Source of the DNA: Saprospiraceae bacterium | GTDB taxonomy: Bacteria > Bacteroidota > Bacteroidia > Chitinophagales > Saprospiraceae | DNA: 64,000 bases | Assembly: GCA_028282725.1 (NCBI GenBank) | Contig: JANQHF010000120.1 | Span: forward strand, 1 to 64,000 | Reading direction: 5' to 3' | Translations under genes and position numbers: made by a program | In this document: one piece after another, positions 10,016-20,193 of the stretch | Numbering within the stretch: the stretch's first letter is position 1 | Layout: each line of letters begins with the position of its first letter | Notes under the pieces: generated by a model | The model's database searches: none | What the model saw: the letters and a program-made list of their open reading frames with translations, nothing else | What the model was told of the DNA's origin: nothing

Positions 10016-10624
10016 ATGATCACTGCGGATACCATACTGGATAATATTGTTGACCACTTCATGCAGGTGGGGATCAAGTCGGTCAGCATGGATGATATAG
10101 CGCATCAATTTGGCATATCCAAGAAGACCCTGTATCAACACTTTGACAACAAAAAGGATCTCGTCAATCAGGCAATTTCAAAACATATTCAGCTCGAACA
10201 GTCGCTTATTAATGAAATCAGCCGGAATTCTACTGATGCGGTGGAAGAAATGGTACAAATAGCGGAGTACACGGTCATCCATTTCGGGCAAATTAAACCT
10301 GCGCTCATTCACGACCTTCAAAAGTACTACAGCGAAATATGGGAAAAAGTGATGTCCTATCAATCTGAATACTATATCGATAAGATCAAGACCAATTTAC
10401 AAAGAGGTCAGCATGAGGAATATTACAGATCGAATCTGAATCCGGAAATCATAGCCAAATTATATGTAGCCAAATCATTAAGCCTGGTCAACGAACAACT
10501 TTTTTCATTGACCGATTATGACAGGGAAACCTTGATCACCCAGCATATTCTATATCACCTGCATGGGATACTATCACATACCGGACTTCAATACCTGGAT
10601 CAATTTAAATTATTTAAAGTTTAA
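10016..10624 (+). CDS. TetR-family regulator of the efflux operon
   Basis: 202-aa TetR/AcrR-type repressor. The N-terminal helix-turn-helix is complete (ILDNIVDHFMQVGIKSVSMDDIA, then GISKKTLYQHFDNKKDLV, residues ~6-53), followed by an all-helical ligand domain. It is the first gene of the operon and is followed after 3 bp by the TolC-like gene. It probably represses its own operon from a site in the 267-bp gap upstream; I could not single out a palindrome there. Confidence 0.9.
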   Translation: MITADTILDNIVDHFMQVGIKSVSMDDIAHQFGISKKTLYQHFDNKKDLVNQAISKHIQLEQSLINEISRNSTDAVEEMVQIAEYTVIHFGQIKPALIHDLQKYYSEIWEKVMSYQSEYYIDKIKTNLQRGQHEEYYRSNLNPEIIAKLYVAKSLSLVNEQLFSLTDYDRETLITQHILYHLHGILSHTGLQYLDQFKLFKV

Positions 10625-10627
10625 ATA

Positions 10628-12016
10628 ATGTCGAAACTTTCTTTTTTCATCATACTATGCCTATTCACTGTTGTTGATCTCAATGCACAGCAAATGATGA
10701 GCCTGCCAGAAGCCATTGACTATGCCCTCGAGCATCACAATCTTCTTAAGACATCAGCACTCGAAGGTCAAAATGCCCAATGGCAATACAAAGAGGCCAA
10801 ATCCATCGGTATGCCACAAATCACAGGCAACATCAATTACAGTTATTTCTACCAGCGTCCTGTTCAACCCACGGAAGATTTTCTATCTCCCGCCGTTTAT
10901 GGCATTTTGTTTCAGGAGGAGGTAATACAACCACGGGACCTGGGCGATCCGGATATATTCGAGTTGGCCTTTATAAGAAAAAATGATCTCACATTATCAT
11001 TGAGTGGTGAAGTGCTCGTCTTCGATGGAAATTTCCTGAAAGGACTCAAAGCGGCACGTATGTTCATTGACCTGGCCAACAAGCAAATTGAGTTGACCCA
11101 ACAGGACATTGTACATAATGTAGTTCGGGCATACCAGGCCGTGCTCGTTGCTGAGAGAAATATTGAGATCATTCAAAATAATATCAACAATGTCACTACG
11201 GCATTAAATGAAGCACAAATCACCTATGAAAGTGGATTCATTGAAGAATTAGATGTTGACAGACTCCGGCTTTCCCTGGAAAACCTCGAGACTGAATATG
11301 AGAAACTCAGACACCTGATTCAGATCAATTATAATGTCCTGAAGTTTCAAATGGCCTACCCTATTGATCAACCCATACGGTTATCGGATGATCTGGAAAC
11401 CACGGTCGAACAATTAATCATTCGGCCCGAAGAATACATCAATGATATCGATCCGAAAAAAAGACCCGAGCACAATATCCTGATTGACGCAATTGCCCTG
11501 GATCACGCAGACTACGAGCGGATCAAACAAGGATATGTGCCCAGTATCTCAGCAACTGTCGGATACGGCCAGTCTTTACAAAGAGACAACTTGTTCGATG
11601 GAAATGAGGCGGGATTTTTTTCCAATGGATCAATTGGTATCAAGGCACGTATACCCATCTATGACGGGGGATTTACAAAAAGCAAATTAGAACAAAAGAA
11701 AATTGAAATTGAAAAGAAAAATTTGGAATTAGCCGAATTTGATCGTGGTATGAAACTTCAGGTTTATAACGCCCATATCAATTTTGAAAATTCTAAACTG
11801 TCCCTGGAGTCCTCGAAAAGGGCGTTAGCACTGAATGATAAAATTTATAAAAAAACCAACATCAAGTATAAAGAAGGAGTGGGAAGCAGTGTTGAGGTCA
11901 CCCAGGCAGAAGCTTCATTGTACCAATCACAAGCCCAATATATCAATGCGTTGTATGACTTACTGACAGCTCGCACAGAATTGGATATTGCAACAGGAGA
12001 AATATTAAACTACTAG
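10628..12016 (+). CDS. TolC-family outer membrane efflux protein
   Basis: 462-aa outer-membrane channel component of a tripartite efflux pump. A signal peptide (to LNAQ, ~residue 20) is followed by the MSLPEAIDYALEHHN start usual for TolC homologues. Two long coiled-coil repeat halves with the characteristic QAEASLYQSQAQYINALYDL segment lie near the C-terminus. It sits between the TetR regulator and the membrane-fusion lipoprotein, so it is the outer-membrane duct of this RND pump. Confidence 0.92.
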   Translation: MSKLSFFIILCLFTVVDLNAQQMMSLPEAIDYALEHHNLLKTSALEGQNAQWQYKEAKSIGMPQITGNINYSYFYQRPVQPTEDFLSPAVYGILFQEEVIQPRDLGDPDIFELAFIRKNDLTLSLSGEVLVFDGNFLKGLKAARMFIDLANKQIELTQQDIVHNVVRAYQAVLVAERNIEIIQNNINNVTTALNEAQITYESGFIEELDVDRLRLSLENLETEYEKLRHLIQINYNVLKFQMAYPIDQPIRLSDDLETTVEQLIIRPEEYINDIDPKKRPEHNILIDAIALDHADYERIKQGYVPSISATVGYGQSLQRDNLFDGNEAGFFSNGSIGIKARIPIYDGGFTKSKLEQKKIEIEKKNLELAEFDRGMKLQVYNAHINFENSKLSLESSKRALALNDKIYKKTNIKYKEGVGSSVEVTQAEASLYQSQAQYINALYDLLTARTELDIATGEILNY

Positions 12017-12034
12017 CATCATCACCATTTAAAT

Positions 12035-13195
12035 ATGAAATCATCTCAAATGAAAAAATACATATTATTCACATTGATCGTCATTGGAATGGGTTGTAGG
12101 CAACAACCTCAAGAAGCACCAACTTTAGCTAACTACAATCAACAATTAGCAGAAAAAAAGAAGCAATTGATTGAGCTGGAAACTGAAATTTCAGAGCTCA
12201 CGGACAAGATTGCGCAACTCGATCCTTCTCTCCAAGAGAAAGCAAAGCTCGTGGACACATCCAAAATGGTTGCTCAGGATTTCACCAGGTATATTAACCT
12301 ACAAGGAGCTATTGAGGCGGAAGATCCTGTCAATGCGGTAAGCGAAATTGCCGGGCGAATTCTCACCCTTAATTTTAAAGAAGGCGATCCGGTCAGGAAG
12401 GATCAGGTGGTTGCAACGCTCGATGTAGAAAGTATTCAAAAACAAGTAGACGAAATCAACACCTCGCTTGACCTCGCGCGAGACGTTTTTGAACGACAAA
12501 AGAGACTTTGGGATCAAAATATTGGAAGTGAGGTGCAGTACTTGCAAGCTAAAAATAATGTCGAAAGATTGGAAAAATCTCTGGAATCCCTGGATTTTCA
12601 AATGTCAAAATCAGTTGTACATGCTCCTATTTCGGGAACAGTGGATATGGTATTGACCAAACAGGGAGAAGTTGTCTCACCAGGACTTCCGATCATTCAG
12701 ATTTTGAATACGTCACAACTCAAAGTCACAACCGATCTTCCTGAAAATTATTTGAAAATAGTGAGGAGAGGGCAAATCGTCAATTTGGAATTCCCAAGCC
12801 TTGATCTGTCGACTCAGGGTCGAATCAGCCTGTTGGGTTCAAAGATTGATCCTGCCAACAGAACTTTGGAATTGGAAATTGCACTTCTTACACGTCATCG
12901 ATTATTCAAGCCGAATTTGCTGGCCGAAATCAAGATAGAAGAACTCAGTGCCGATGATGTTATAACAATGCCCCTGGAATACATTCTTCAGGAAGTAGAC
13001 GGTACAGAATTCGTATATGTTGTTGATAAGGATGATGCTGAAAAATACAGGGCCCGTAAAAGGTATGTAAATCTTGGAGAAGCCGCTGATGGAAATGTAA
13101 TTATAGATGACGGTCTCTTGGTTGGTGAGACTGTAGTCTTTAAGGGTGCGAGAAATGTAAGTGATGGAGAATTAGTTGAATTTTCAAATCTGTAA
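12035..13195 (+). CDS. RND efflux periplasmic adaptor (membrane fusion) lipoprotein
   Basis: 386-aa HlyD/AcrA-type adaptor. The signal peptide ends in a lipobox (VIGMGC, Cys21), so the protein is membrane-anchored by lipid. Residues ~35-70 form a coiled coil (many Lys, Glu and Leu heptads). A biotinyl-lipoyl-like half-motif AGRILTLNFKEGDPV is followed by an alpha-hairpin and the second half VHAPISGTVDMVLTKQGE, then beta-barrel and membrane-proximal domains. The initiator could equally be the second Met (MKKYILF). It links the TolC channel to the RND pump directly downstream. Confidence 0.92.
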   Translation: MKSSQMKKYILFTLIVIGMGCRQQPQEAPTLANYNQQLAEKKKQLIELETEISELTDKIAQLDPSLQEKAKLVDTSKMVAQDFTRYINLQGAIEAEDPVNAVSEIAGRILTLNFKEGDPVRKDQVVATLDVESIQKQVDEINTSLDLARDVFERQKRLWDQNIGSEVQYLQAKNNVERLEKSLESLDFQMSKSVVHAPISGTVDMVLTKQGEVVSPGLPIIQILNTSQLKVTTDLPENYLKIVRRGQIVNLEFPSLDLSTQGRISLLGSKIDPANRTLELEIALLTRHRLFKPNLLAEIKIEELSADDVITMPLEYILQEVDGTEFVYVVDKDDAEKYRARKRYVNLGEAADGNVIIDDGLLVGETVVFKGARNVSDGELVEFSNL

Positions 13196-13200
13196 ATCCA

Positions 13201-16200
13201 ATGGTCCAAAACACAATTAAAAATAAACTGAGGTCCTTTGCCCTGACCAATTTTGCTGTTGATAATGGCACCAGCATCATCATACTGGCAATGATGATTC
13301 TCATATTCGGTCTACAGTCCTATCGGACGATGCCCAAGGAGTCGTACCCGGAAGCCAGTCTTCCCACCGTTTATGTCAATACTCCCTATTTTGGTAATTC
13401 TGCAGCCGATATAGAAAACCTGATTGCCCGGCCGATTGAGAAAGAAATCTCAACAATCACGGGATTGAAAAGAATGACTTCTACTTCTATCCAGGATTAT
13501 TCGGTCATCATCGTTGAATTTGATCCTGATCAGGACCAGGAAGCGGTGGTCAGAAAGGTTAAGGATGCCGTTGATATGGCTAAATCGGAATTACCTACTG
13601 ACCTGGATCAGGATCCGACGATCCTCGAAGTGAATTTTTCTGAATTCCCGATCATGACCGTCAATGTATCTGGCAACTATGGCATGGATGAATTGAGAGA
13701 GATTGCAGAGTATATGCAGGACAAGATCGAAGGGATGCGTGAGATCAATAAGGTTACCCTAAAGGGAGCCCTTGACCGGGAGGTCAAAATTGACATTGAC
13801 GTATTGAAAATGCAGTCACTGCAAGTTTCATTCAATGACATCGAGTCCGCCATTGCACAGGAAAACATGTCTATGTCCGCAGGTGAAATCATCAGTAATG
13901 ATTTCAGAAGATCCATACGAGTACTTGGAGAATTCACCAATGTCGGAGAGATAGAAAATGTCATCGTAAAGAGCGAAAATAACCGTCCGATCTATCTACG
14001 AGACTTCGCATCTGTGACCTATGGATTCGAAGAAAGAAAAAGTTATGCCCGTTCCAACAGCCTTCCGGTGATTGCGCTTGATGTGGTAAAAAGAAGAGGA
14101 GGAAATGTAATCGACATAGCGGAAAAGATCAAAAAGCTGATTGCTGATGAAAAGGAAAATCTTCCTCCGGATGTCAACCTCGCTATCTTCAATGACACCT
14201 CAAAATATACAGAGGAATCCGTGTCCACCCTGGAAAACAGTGTGATATCAGGTGTAATCCTGGTCATTGTTGTACTCCTGTTCTTTCTGGGTTTGCGCAA
14301 CTCCCTCTTCGTAGGTATTGCCATACCCTTGTCTATGCTCACCGGAATTTTATTCCTTGATTTGTCGGGTACAACGATCAATATGATTGTACTCTTTGGA
14401 TTGATCCTGGCACTCGGCTTGCTGGTTGATAATGCTATCGTGGTCGTTGAGAATATCTATCGATACAGGCAAAATGGCTTTACTGGCTTTGAGGCGGCTA
14501 AATATGGGGCAGCTGAGGTTGCCTGGCCGATTATTGCCTCGACAGCCACTACGCTTGCCGCTTTCATTCCGTTGGCGTTCTGGCCCGGCATCATGGGTGA
14601 ATTCATGCGATATTTTCCCATAACGCTTATTGCCGTCCTGACTGCCTCGCTTTTCGTGGCATTGGTCATCAATCCGGTCCTTACCTCTTACTTCATGAAA
14701 GTCGAGAAACGGAGTGTCTCCAGTGAGGAACGAATCAGAAAAAGAAAAAATGTAGTCATTGGGGCGGTAGTGATGGTGAGTATAGCCGTGTTAGCACATG
14801 TGGCGGGTCGTGAAGCTATACGCAATTTTTTAGGAATTGCCACCATCATATCGCTCGTCAACTTCTTTATATTCAGACCAGGAACGTTCTTTTTTCAAAA
14901 TAAAGGGCTTCCCTTCCTTGAAAGGAACTACAACCGTTTTATCAGAAGGGTGTTGACCGGAATTGGTCCATACTTAACCTTTGGAGGAACGATCCTCTTG
15001 TTGATCCTGTCCATGATGATCTTCGGAATCTTCCAGCCCAAGATCGAGTATTTTCCATCCAATGAACCTCAATATGTCAATGTCTTCGTTGATCTACCCT
15101 TGGGATCCGATATTGAATCAACCAATAAAATTGTAAAGGAAATTGAAAAGGATGTAACTAAGGCCGTAGCACCTTATGCCTCCATCATAGAAGAAATTCT
15201 CACACAGATCGGTGAAGAAACATCAGATCCGAATACACCTCCAGAACCTGGATTCACACCGCACAAAGCAAGAATTACAGTTTCTTTCGTTGGATATAAA
15301 GATCGAAAAAACATATCCACGGGTGAAGCAATGCAAGCGATCCGGGAAGCGATCGAGCCGCTGCCCGGGGTAACACTTGTAATAGATAAGGACAATGACG
15401 GACCCCCGACAGGTCTGCCTATAAATTTAGAGATCATCGGGGATGACATTGATCAATTGTCAGACCTGGCTACCAACGTCAGGCAGTATCTGAACGATTT
15501 GAAAGTGCCGGGTGTCGAAGGATTAAAGACCGATGTTATCCTCGCCAAACCAGAATTGGAAATTCTGATCGATCGTGAATCAGCAAGGAGATATGGGCTT
15601 TCAACTGCACAAATTGCATCAGCACTTCGGACCTCGGTTTATGGACGTGAGGTGTCCAAGTTCAAAGTGGGTGAAGATGAATATCCGATAATGATCAGAC
15701 TGGACGATGAATCGCGATATAACACAACTGCGTTGATGAACCAGGAAATTACGTTTCGAGATCAGGCTTCAGGCCGGATCATTCAGATTCCCATTAGTGC
15801 AGTGACCAATTACAAGTATTCCACCAGCTATAATGCGATAAAAAGGAAAGATGAAAAGCGCATGATCACATTGTATTCCAATGTGTTGGATGGATACAAT
15901 GCCAACGAAATTGTGAATACGTATAAGAACGCCATGAATCGGTATGAAATGCCAAGGGGTTACGCCTACGCCTTTACCGGAGAGCAAGAACAGCAAGCCG
16001 AAGACACGGCATTTTTGAACGGGGCATTTATGATCGCCTTGTTTTCGATTTTTATCATCCTTGTCTTACAATTCAATAGTGTCTACAGCCCATTCATCAT
16101 CATACTATCTGTTCTATTCAGTACGATTGGTGTCCTGCTGGGATATTCGATTACAGGTCGAACCATCAGTGTTGTTTTTACAGGTGTAGGAATTATATCC

Positions 16201-16653
16201 CTGGCGGGAATTGTCGTAAACAATGCCATAGTCCTGGTCGATTACATCAATTTGCTCATCGTCCGCAAAAGGGATGAATTGGGTATAGACTCAATTTTCG
16301 AAATGGATAAATCAGACGTTCGTCAGGCAATCATCCGGGGCGGAGCCACGCGTTTGAGACCGGTATTGTTGACTGCCATCACGACGGTTCTCGGATTGAT
16401 TCCCCTGGCTACGGGCTTCAATATTAATTTCTCCACGATTATAACAGATCTCGATCCGCAATTTTTCATTGGAGGAAATACGACGGGACTGTGGGGTTCA
16501 CTCGCCTGGACGGTTATATACGGTTTGATTTTCGCAACATTTTTAACCCTGGTCGTGGTTCCCGCTATGTATTGGTTGGCATACAGGTTGCGCACGGTTA
16601 CTGAAGGCAGAAACAAAATGAAGAAACGAAAACAAGTGACCGTTGAATCATGA
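13201..16653 (+). CDS. RND-family efflux transporter permease (AcrB/MexB-like)
   Basis: 1150-aa inner-membrane proton-driven pump. It has the RND layout: a first membrane helix near residue 25, a large periplasmic loop, helices 2-6 with the GLILALGLLVDNAIVVVENI motif that carries the proton-relay acidic residue, a second loop, and helices 8-12 with VGIISLAGIVVNNAIVLVDY. It is about 100 residues longer than typical AcrB; part of the extra length is the central cytoplasmic stretch around 500-560, which contains additional hydrophobic segments. Substrates cannot be predicted; heavy-metal motifs were not noticed. Confidence 0.95.
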   Translation: MVQNTIKNKLRSFALTNFAVDNGTSIIILAMMILIFGLQSYRTMPKESYPEASLPTVYVNTPYFGNSAADIENLIARPIEKEISTITGLKRMTSTSIQDYSVIIVEFDPDQDQEAVVRKVKDAVDMAKSELPTDLDQDPTILEVNFSEFPIMTVNVSGNYGMDELREIAEYMQDKIEGMREINKVTLKGALDREVKIDIDVLKMQSLQVSFNDIESAIAQENMSMSAGEIISNDFRRSIRVLGEFTNVGEIENVIVKSENNRPIYLRDFASVTYGFEERKSYARSNSLPVIALDVVKRRGGNVIDIAEKIKKLIADEKENLPPDVNLAIFNDTSKYTEESVSTLENSVISGVILVIVVLLFFLGLRNSLFVGIAIPLSMLTGILFLDLSGTTINMIVLFGLILALGLLVDNAIVVVENIYRYRQNGFTGFEAAKYGAAEVAWPIIASTATTLAAFIPLAFWPGIMGEFMRYFPITLIAVLTASLFVALVINPVLTSYFMKVEKRSVSSEERIRKRKNVVIGAVVMVSIAVLAHVAGREAIRNFLGIATIISLVNFFIFRPGTFFFQNKGLPFLERNYNRFIRRVLTGIGPYLTFGGTILLLILSMMIFGIFQPKIEYFPSNEPQYVNVFVDLPLGSDIESTNKIVKEIEKDVTKAVAPYASIIEEILTQIGEETSDPNTPPEPGFTPHKARITVSFVGYKDRKNISTGEAMQAIREAIEPLPGVTLVIDKDNDGPPTGLPINLEIIGDDIDQLSDLATNVRQYLNDLKVPGVEGLKTDVILAKPELEILIDRESARRYGLSTAQIASALRTSVYGREVSKFKVGEDEYPIMIRLDDESRYNTTALMNQEITFRDQASGRIIQIPISAVTNYKYSTSYNAIKRKDEKRMITLYSNVLDGYNANEIVNTYKNAMNRYEMPRGYAYAFTGEQEQQAEDTAFLNGAFMIALFSIFIILVLQFNSVYSPFIIILSVLFSTIGVLLGYSITGRTISVVFTGVGIISLAGIVVNNAIVLVDYINLLIVRKRDELGIDSIFEMDKSDVRQAIIRGGATRLRPVLLTAITTVLGLIPLATGFNINFSTIITDLDPQFFIGGNTTGLWGSLAWTVIYGLIFATFLTLVVVPAMYWLAYRLRTVTEGRNKMKKRKQVTVES

Positions 16654-16677
16654 ATTTTTAAGACTTAATTTTACTCT

Positions 16678-17325
16678 ATGGATAACGAACTTCTTCAAAA
16701 GATCAGGTCTTCCTACCTCACGGGCAAATTGGAATTAGACGATCTGCTTGAACATCCCGAAGATATGGTCAGAGAATGGTTAGATATTGCCAAAAAGTCC
16801 AATGTGGCAGAACCAACGGCCATGACTTTGGCTACCGTAAATGAACAAGGCCAACCCTCAGCCAGAATTGTTTTATTGAAAGAAATTGACGACGAAGGCT
16901 TCATTTTCTACACAAATTACAAAAGTAGAAAAGCAGAGGATATTCATGCAAATAACAAGGGGGCACTCTTATTATACTGGCAACCTTTAGAGAGACAAAT
17001 CAGGATAGAAGGGTCGATTGAAAAAATTACCCCGGAGCGATCAAGAACCTATTTTCAGTCCCGGCCAAAGGGTAGTCAGATTGGTGCATGGGCTTCCCGG
17101 CAAAGTGCGGTGATCAATGATCGAAGTGTATTGAATGACCGGGTCCTGGAACTTTCAGATGTTTATAAGGATCAACCTTCTCTTCCTCTGCCATCTTTTT
17201 GGGGAGGCTATCGATTACTACCCAACTATTTTGAGTTCTGGCAGGGTCGTGAAAATCGATTGCATGACCGATTTGAATTCAGGAAAGCGACCAACGGGTG
17301 GACGATCAATCGATTGGCACCTTAG
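16678..17325 (+). CDS. pdxH: pyridoxamine 5'-phosphate oxidase
   Basis: 215-aa FMN-dependent oxidase that makes pyridoxal 5'-phosphate from pyridoxine/pyridoxamine 5'-phosphate. Recognised by PTAMTLATVNEQGQPSARIVLLKEID, the FYTNYKSRKAEDI FMN/PLP site, the GSQIGAWASRQS segment and the C-terminal W(Q)GRENRLHDRFEF motif. It lies 24 bp behind the RND pump gene and may be read through from it, although the functions are unrelated. The last 4 bp overlap the DUF3127 gene on the opposite strand. Confidence 0.96.
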   Translation: MDNELLQKIRSSYLTGKLELDDLLEHPEDMVREWLDIAKKSNVAEPTAMTLATVNEQGQPSARIVLLKEIDDEGFIFYTNYKSRKAEDIHANNKGALLLYWQPLERQIRIEGSIEKITPERSRTYFQSRPKGSQIGAWASRQSAVINDRSVLNDRVLELSDVYKDQPSLPLPSFWGGYRLLPNYFEFWQGRENRLHDRFEFRKATNGWTINRLAP

Positions 17326-17690
17326 AAAGGCAGATCATCAAATTCTTCTGTAGACGATGAACTTTCATCTCCAGGAGTAGGCCAATTGGCAGGATCTGAC
17401 GGAGCGGAAGGCGCTGCTGCTTCCGGCGATTCCCGTACGACTTTCCAAACCCGGATATTGGTATACCATCTACCGTTGTATTCCCTGCTTTCTATATCGA
17501 TACTAGCCGTTACTTCTTCACCCTCTTTGAGACTCAAAGTGTCAATCGAATCTCCCCATGCATACATACAGATCTTTTTGGCAAACTGACCAGGTAATTC
17601 CAGAATGTATTCCTGTTTTTGCCAGGGTCCTCTGGCGCTTTCACCAGATTGGACAGGGAGTATTTGAATGACCTTTCCTTTGATTTCCAT
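17322..17690 (-). CDS. DUF3127 protein with SSB-like acidic C-terminal tip
   Basis: 122-aa protein of the DUF3127 family, found mainly in Bacteroidota. Residues ~1-85 are beta-rich with a conserved WQKQEYILELPGQFAKK core and look like an OB-fold (an inference). The tail from ~88 on is Pro/Ser/Ala-rich and ends in acidic EEFDDLPF. That ending resembles the DDDIPF tip by which single-stranded-DNA-binding protein recruits partner proteins. A role in DNA transactions is therefore possible but unproven. The gene is monocistronic and convergent with pdxH. Confidence 0.85.
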   Translation of the reverse strand: MEIKGKVIQILPVQSGESARGPWQKQEYILELPGQFAKKICMYAWGDSIDTLSLKEGEEVTASIDIESREYNGRWYTNIRVWKVVRESPEAAAPSAPSDPANWPTPGDESSSSTEEFDDLPF

Positions 17691-17748
17691 ATTCGATAAT
17701 TGAGCTGCAAACTTAAGTGAATAAACACATTCACCACTGGAAAACCCC

Positions 17749-19113
17749 TCAGAGATTCGAAAAATATTTCTTTGCTTCCCGGATGACTTTTGGTGCCAGG
17801 ATTATTGTGGCAATCATAGTCGGAAATGCCATCAACGCATAAAAACCATCAATCAGGTTGATCATCATGTCAAGAGAGGTTATGGCTCCAATAAGGATAC
17901 TTCCGAGGTAGAAATAATTGTACCAATGAGCGCGATCCATATCCAAAAGATATCCGGTGCATTTCGTACCATAATAGGAAAAGGTAAACAGAGAGGAAAT
18001 GCTAAAGACCGCGATACAAAGCAATAAGAGATAATTACCATACAGAGGGATTGATGTGTTGAACGCATTGGCAGTGAGTGTCACTCCATTAGAACTGGTC
18101 GTTTCCCATACGCCGGTTACCAGGATACACAATGCAGTCAGTGTACAAACAACAATCGTATCGATGAAGGGGCCAATCATGGCGACAAGACCTTCCCGTA
18201 TGGATTCATTTGTTTGTGATGCCCCATGTGCCATTGGTGCGGTACCGATACCCGCTTCATTGGAAAAGGCACCACGTCGGATACCGAGCAGGATCAAGCC
18301 TCCAAGCGTTCCACCAAGAAAGGCATCGCCCTTGAAGTAGTTGGCACCAAAGGCATCGCTTATGATCAATTGTAAGTATCCGGGCACAGCCTCATAATTA
18401 ATCACGAGAATGGCCACTACAGAAAAAAAGTACAGCACGACCATCGATGGGACCAGGCGTGATGCCGTATTGGCAATTCGGGTTAACCCCCCTAGAATAA
18501 CTATGGACGTGATCACAAGTAAGACGATGCCTATGATCCATTCCGAGGCGCCTTCCTGGTAAAGATTATTCGGAACCAGTAAGATGTCCCTTACAGCCTG
18601 GGTCAATTGGTTGACGTTAAAGACAGGTAGAGAACCGATTAAGCCGGCCAGGCTGAAAAATACAGCCAGGGGCTTCCAATGCTTCCCAAGGCCTTCCTCA
18701 ATGAAGTACATTGGGCCTCCTTGCAGAACACCATTGCTATCTCTACCACGATACAGGATGGAAAGTGCACAGGTAAAAAATTTGGTTGACATTCCGATAA
18801 AGCCACTCACCCACATCCAGAATATCGCACCAGGTCCGCCAATGCTGATGGCAACTGCTACTCCTGCAATGTTGCCCATTCCAATCGTTGAAGCCAGAGC
18901 CGTGGAAAGGGCCTGGAAGTGACTGATCTGACCGGAAGCCGAAGGGTCATGATATTTGCCTCTTAACAAACCAAAAGTATGTCCGATGTGCCGAAAGGGA
19001 ATAAAACGGATCCGAAGCAACAGATAGCAACCACCACCTACCAGCAGGATCAGTAAGGGAAGACCCCAGGCCCATGAAGCGAAGGCGGCAATCCAGTTAT
19101 TTATGGTCTCCAT
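17749..19113 (-). CDS. alanine/glycine:cation symporter (AGCS family)
   Basis: 454-aa membrane transporter that imports alanine or glycine with Na+ (family knowledge). Family signatures are present: the early GMGNIAGVAVAISIGGPGAIFWMW segment in residues ~75-100, and GGLILLGIRRGAFSNEAGIGTAPMAHG near the middle. About eleven hydrophobic helices can be counted. Length is normal. It is transcribed away from the S74 protein gene, with only ~100 bp between the two starts. Confidence 0.95.
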   Translation of the reverse strand: METINNWIAAFASWAWGLPLLILLVGGGCYLLLRIRFIPFRHIGHTFGLLRGKYHDPSASGQISHFQALSTALASTIGMGNIAGVAVAISIGGPGAIFWMWVSGFIGMSTKFFTCALSILYRGRDSNGVLQGGPMYFIEEGLGKHWKPLAVFFSLAGLIGSLPVFNVNQLTQAVRDILLVPNNLYQEGASEWIIGIVLLVITSIVILGGLTRIANTASRLVPSMVVLYFFSVVAILVINYEAVPGYLQLIISDAFGANYFKGDAFLGGTLGGLILLGIRRGAFSNEAGIGTAPMAHGASQTNESIREGLVAMIGPFIDTIVVCTLTALCILVTGVWETTSSNGVTLTANAFNTSIPLYGNYLLLLCIAVFSISSLFTFSYYGTKCTGYLLDMDRAHWYNYFYLGSILIGAITSLDMMINLIDGFYALMAFPTMIATIILAPKVIREAKKYFSNL

Positions 19114-19217
19114 GAATGTTGTGAAGATAAGTTTAGATCAGGAATTATGCCTCTACTGCCGAATTGACGTACCTTATTCAGGCATTTTTCAACTTCTTAT
19201 CAACTAAACCATCCAAA

Positions 19218-20042
19218 ATGAAACAGATATTTATTCTAGTCATTTTATTTACATTCACTTTTTCTTTTTCTCTTGCTCAGAGAGTCGAATTTGATCGGGA
19301 TACTCGCATTAGTGACCTCACTCCTGCACTGGAATTATTTGATTCAGCATTTGGTGAAAATAGAATAGAAGGAACGCTTGGAGAAAATGGTGACGATATC
19401 CGGCTGATCTCGAATATCAGAGATATCAGCCTTTTTTCAGCAAATGATGTTGAGGTCAGAGCGGATTCAGTTACGTTCGGCAAGAACACAATGCGAAGAA
19501 CGGATTTCACATTCCATCATGATTATGATCTGGATGCTTATCGTGGATTGACTATCGAGAACAATGGAAATCCAAATGGTGTTAATAATGGCAATCATTG
19601 GACCTTATACGCGGCAAATGATAGTCAAAGACTACTTTTCTCTTCAAATGGTACTCTTGCTGCAACCATTCAATCCGATGGAACTTGTGTTCCTTCAGAT
19701 AATAGATTAAAAAAGAATATTCAACCCTTGTCAAATATCTTAAGCAGAATAATGGCTTTGCAACCAAGCACCTATAACCTTGTTAAATTATCCAACAGAA
19801 ATAAATCAATAGGGTTTGTGGCTCAAAATGTAAAAAAACAATTTCCTGAGTTAGTCTTAGATTTTGCTGGAGAAGGGGCACAATCAACGATGATGGTCAA
19901 TTATGCCGGTATGAGTGTCATTGCTATAAAAGCCATCCAGGAGCAGCAGGTCATTATCGAGGAACAAAAGGACAAATTAGCTGATATGGAAACAAAATTA
20001 AATGGGCTCATAGCACTTGTACAAAAGCTAGAAGGTAAATAA
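19218..20042 (+). CDS. secreted protein with S74 intramolecular-chaperone (tail-fibre) domain
   Basis: 274 aa from ATG 19218; an upstream TTG at 19164 would add residues in front of an otherwise perfect signal peptide (MKQIFILVILFTFTFSFSLAQ), so I prefer the ATG. The middle part is beta-rich and of unknown fold. The C-terminal ~115 residues are an S74 peptidase/intramolecular chaperone domain with the Ser-Lys dyad spacing SDNRLKKNI (Ser160, Lys165), then IGFVAQNVKKQFPELV and a final coiled coil. Such domains trimerise and cut themselves off. This protein lacks the DNA-binding part seen in the S74 protein at 34407. Confidence 0.85.
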   Translation: MKQIFILVILFTFTFSFSLAQRVEFDRDTRISDLTPALELFDSAFGENRIEGTLGENGDDIRLISNIRDISLFSANDVEVRADSVTFGKNTMRRTDFTFHHDYDLDAYRGLTIENNGNPNGVNNGNHWTLYAANDSQRLLFSSNGTLAATIQSDGTCVPSDNRLKKNIQPLSNILSRIMALQPSTYNLVKLSNRNKSIGFVAQNVKKQFPELVLDFAGEGAQSTMMVNYAGMSVIAIKAIQEQQVIIEEQKDKLADMETKLNGLIALVQKLEGK

Positions 20043-20193
20043 CTATAGGAGTGTCATCACATGTTGATCGAACGAATCCTCATAAACATTTCATAAAACT
20101 CATCTATTCCGTGACTTTGTAGTTTACATTACATCTTATTGAATGAGTCGTCGAAAAAGACCACCTTTGCACACTTCTTGTATTGTGATCCAT

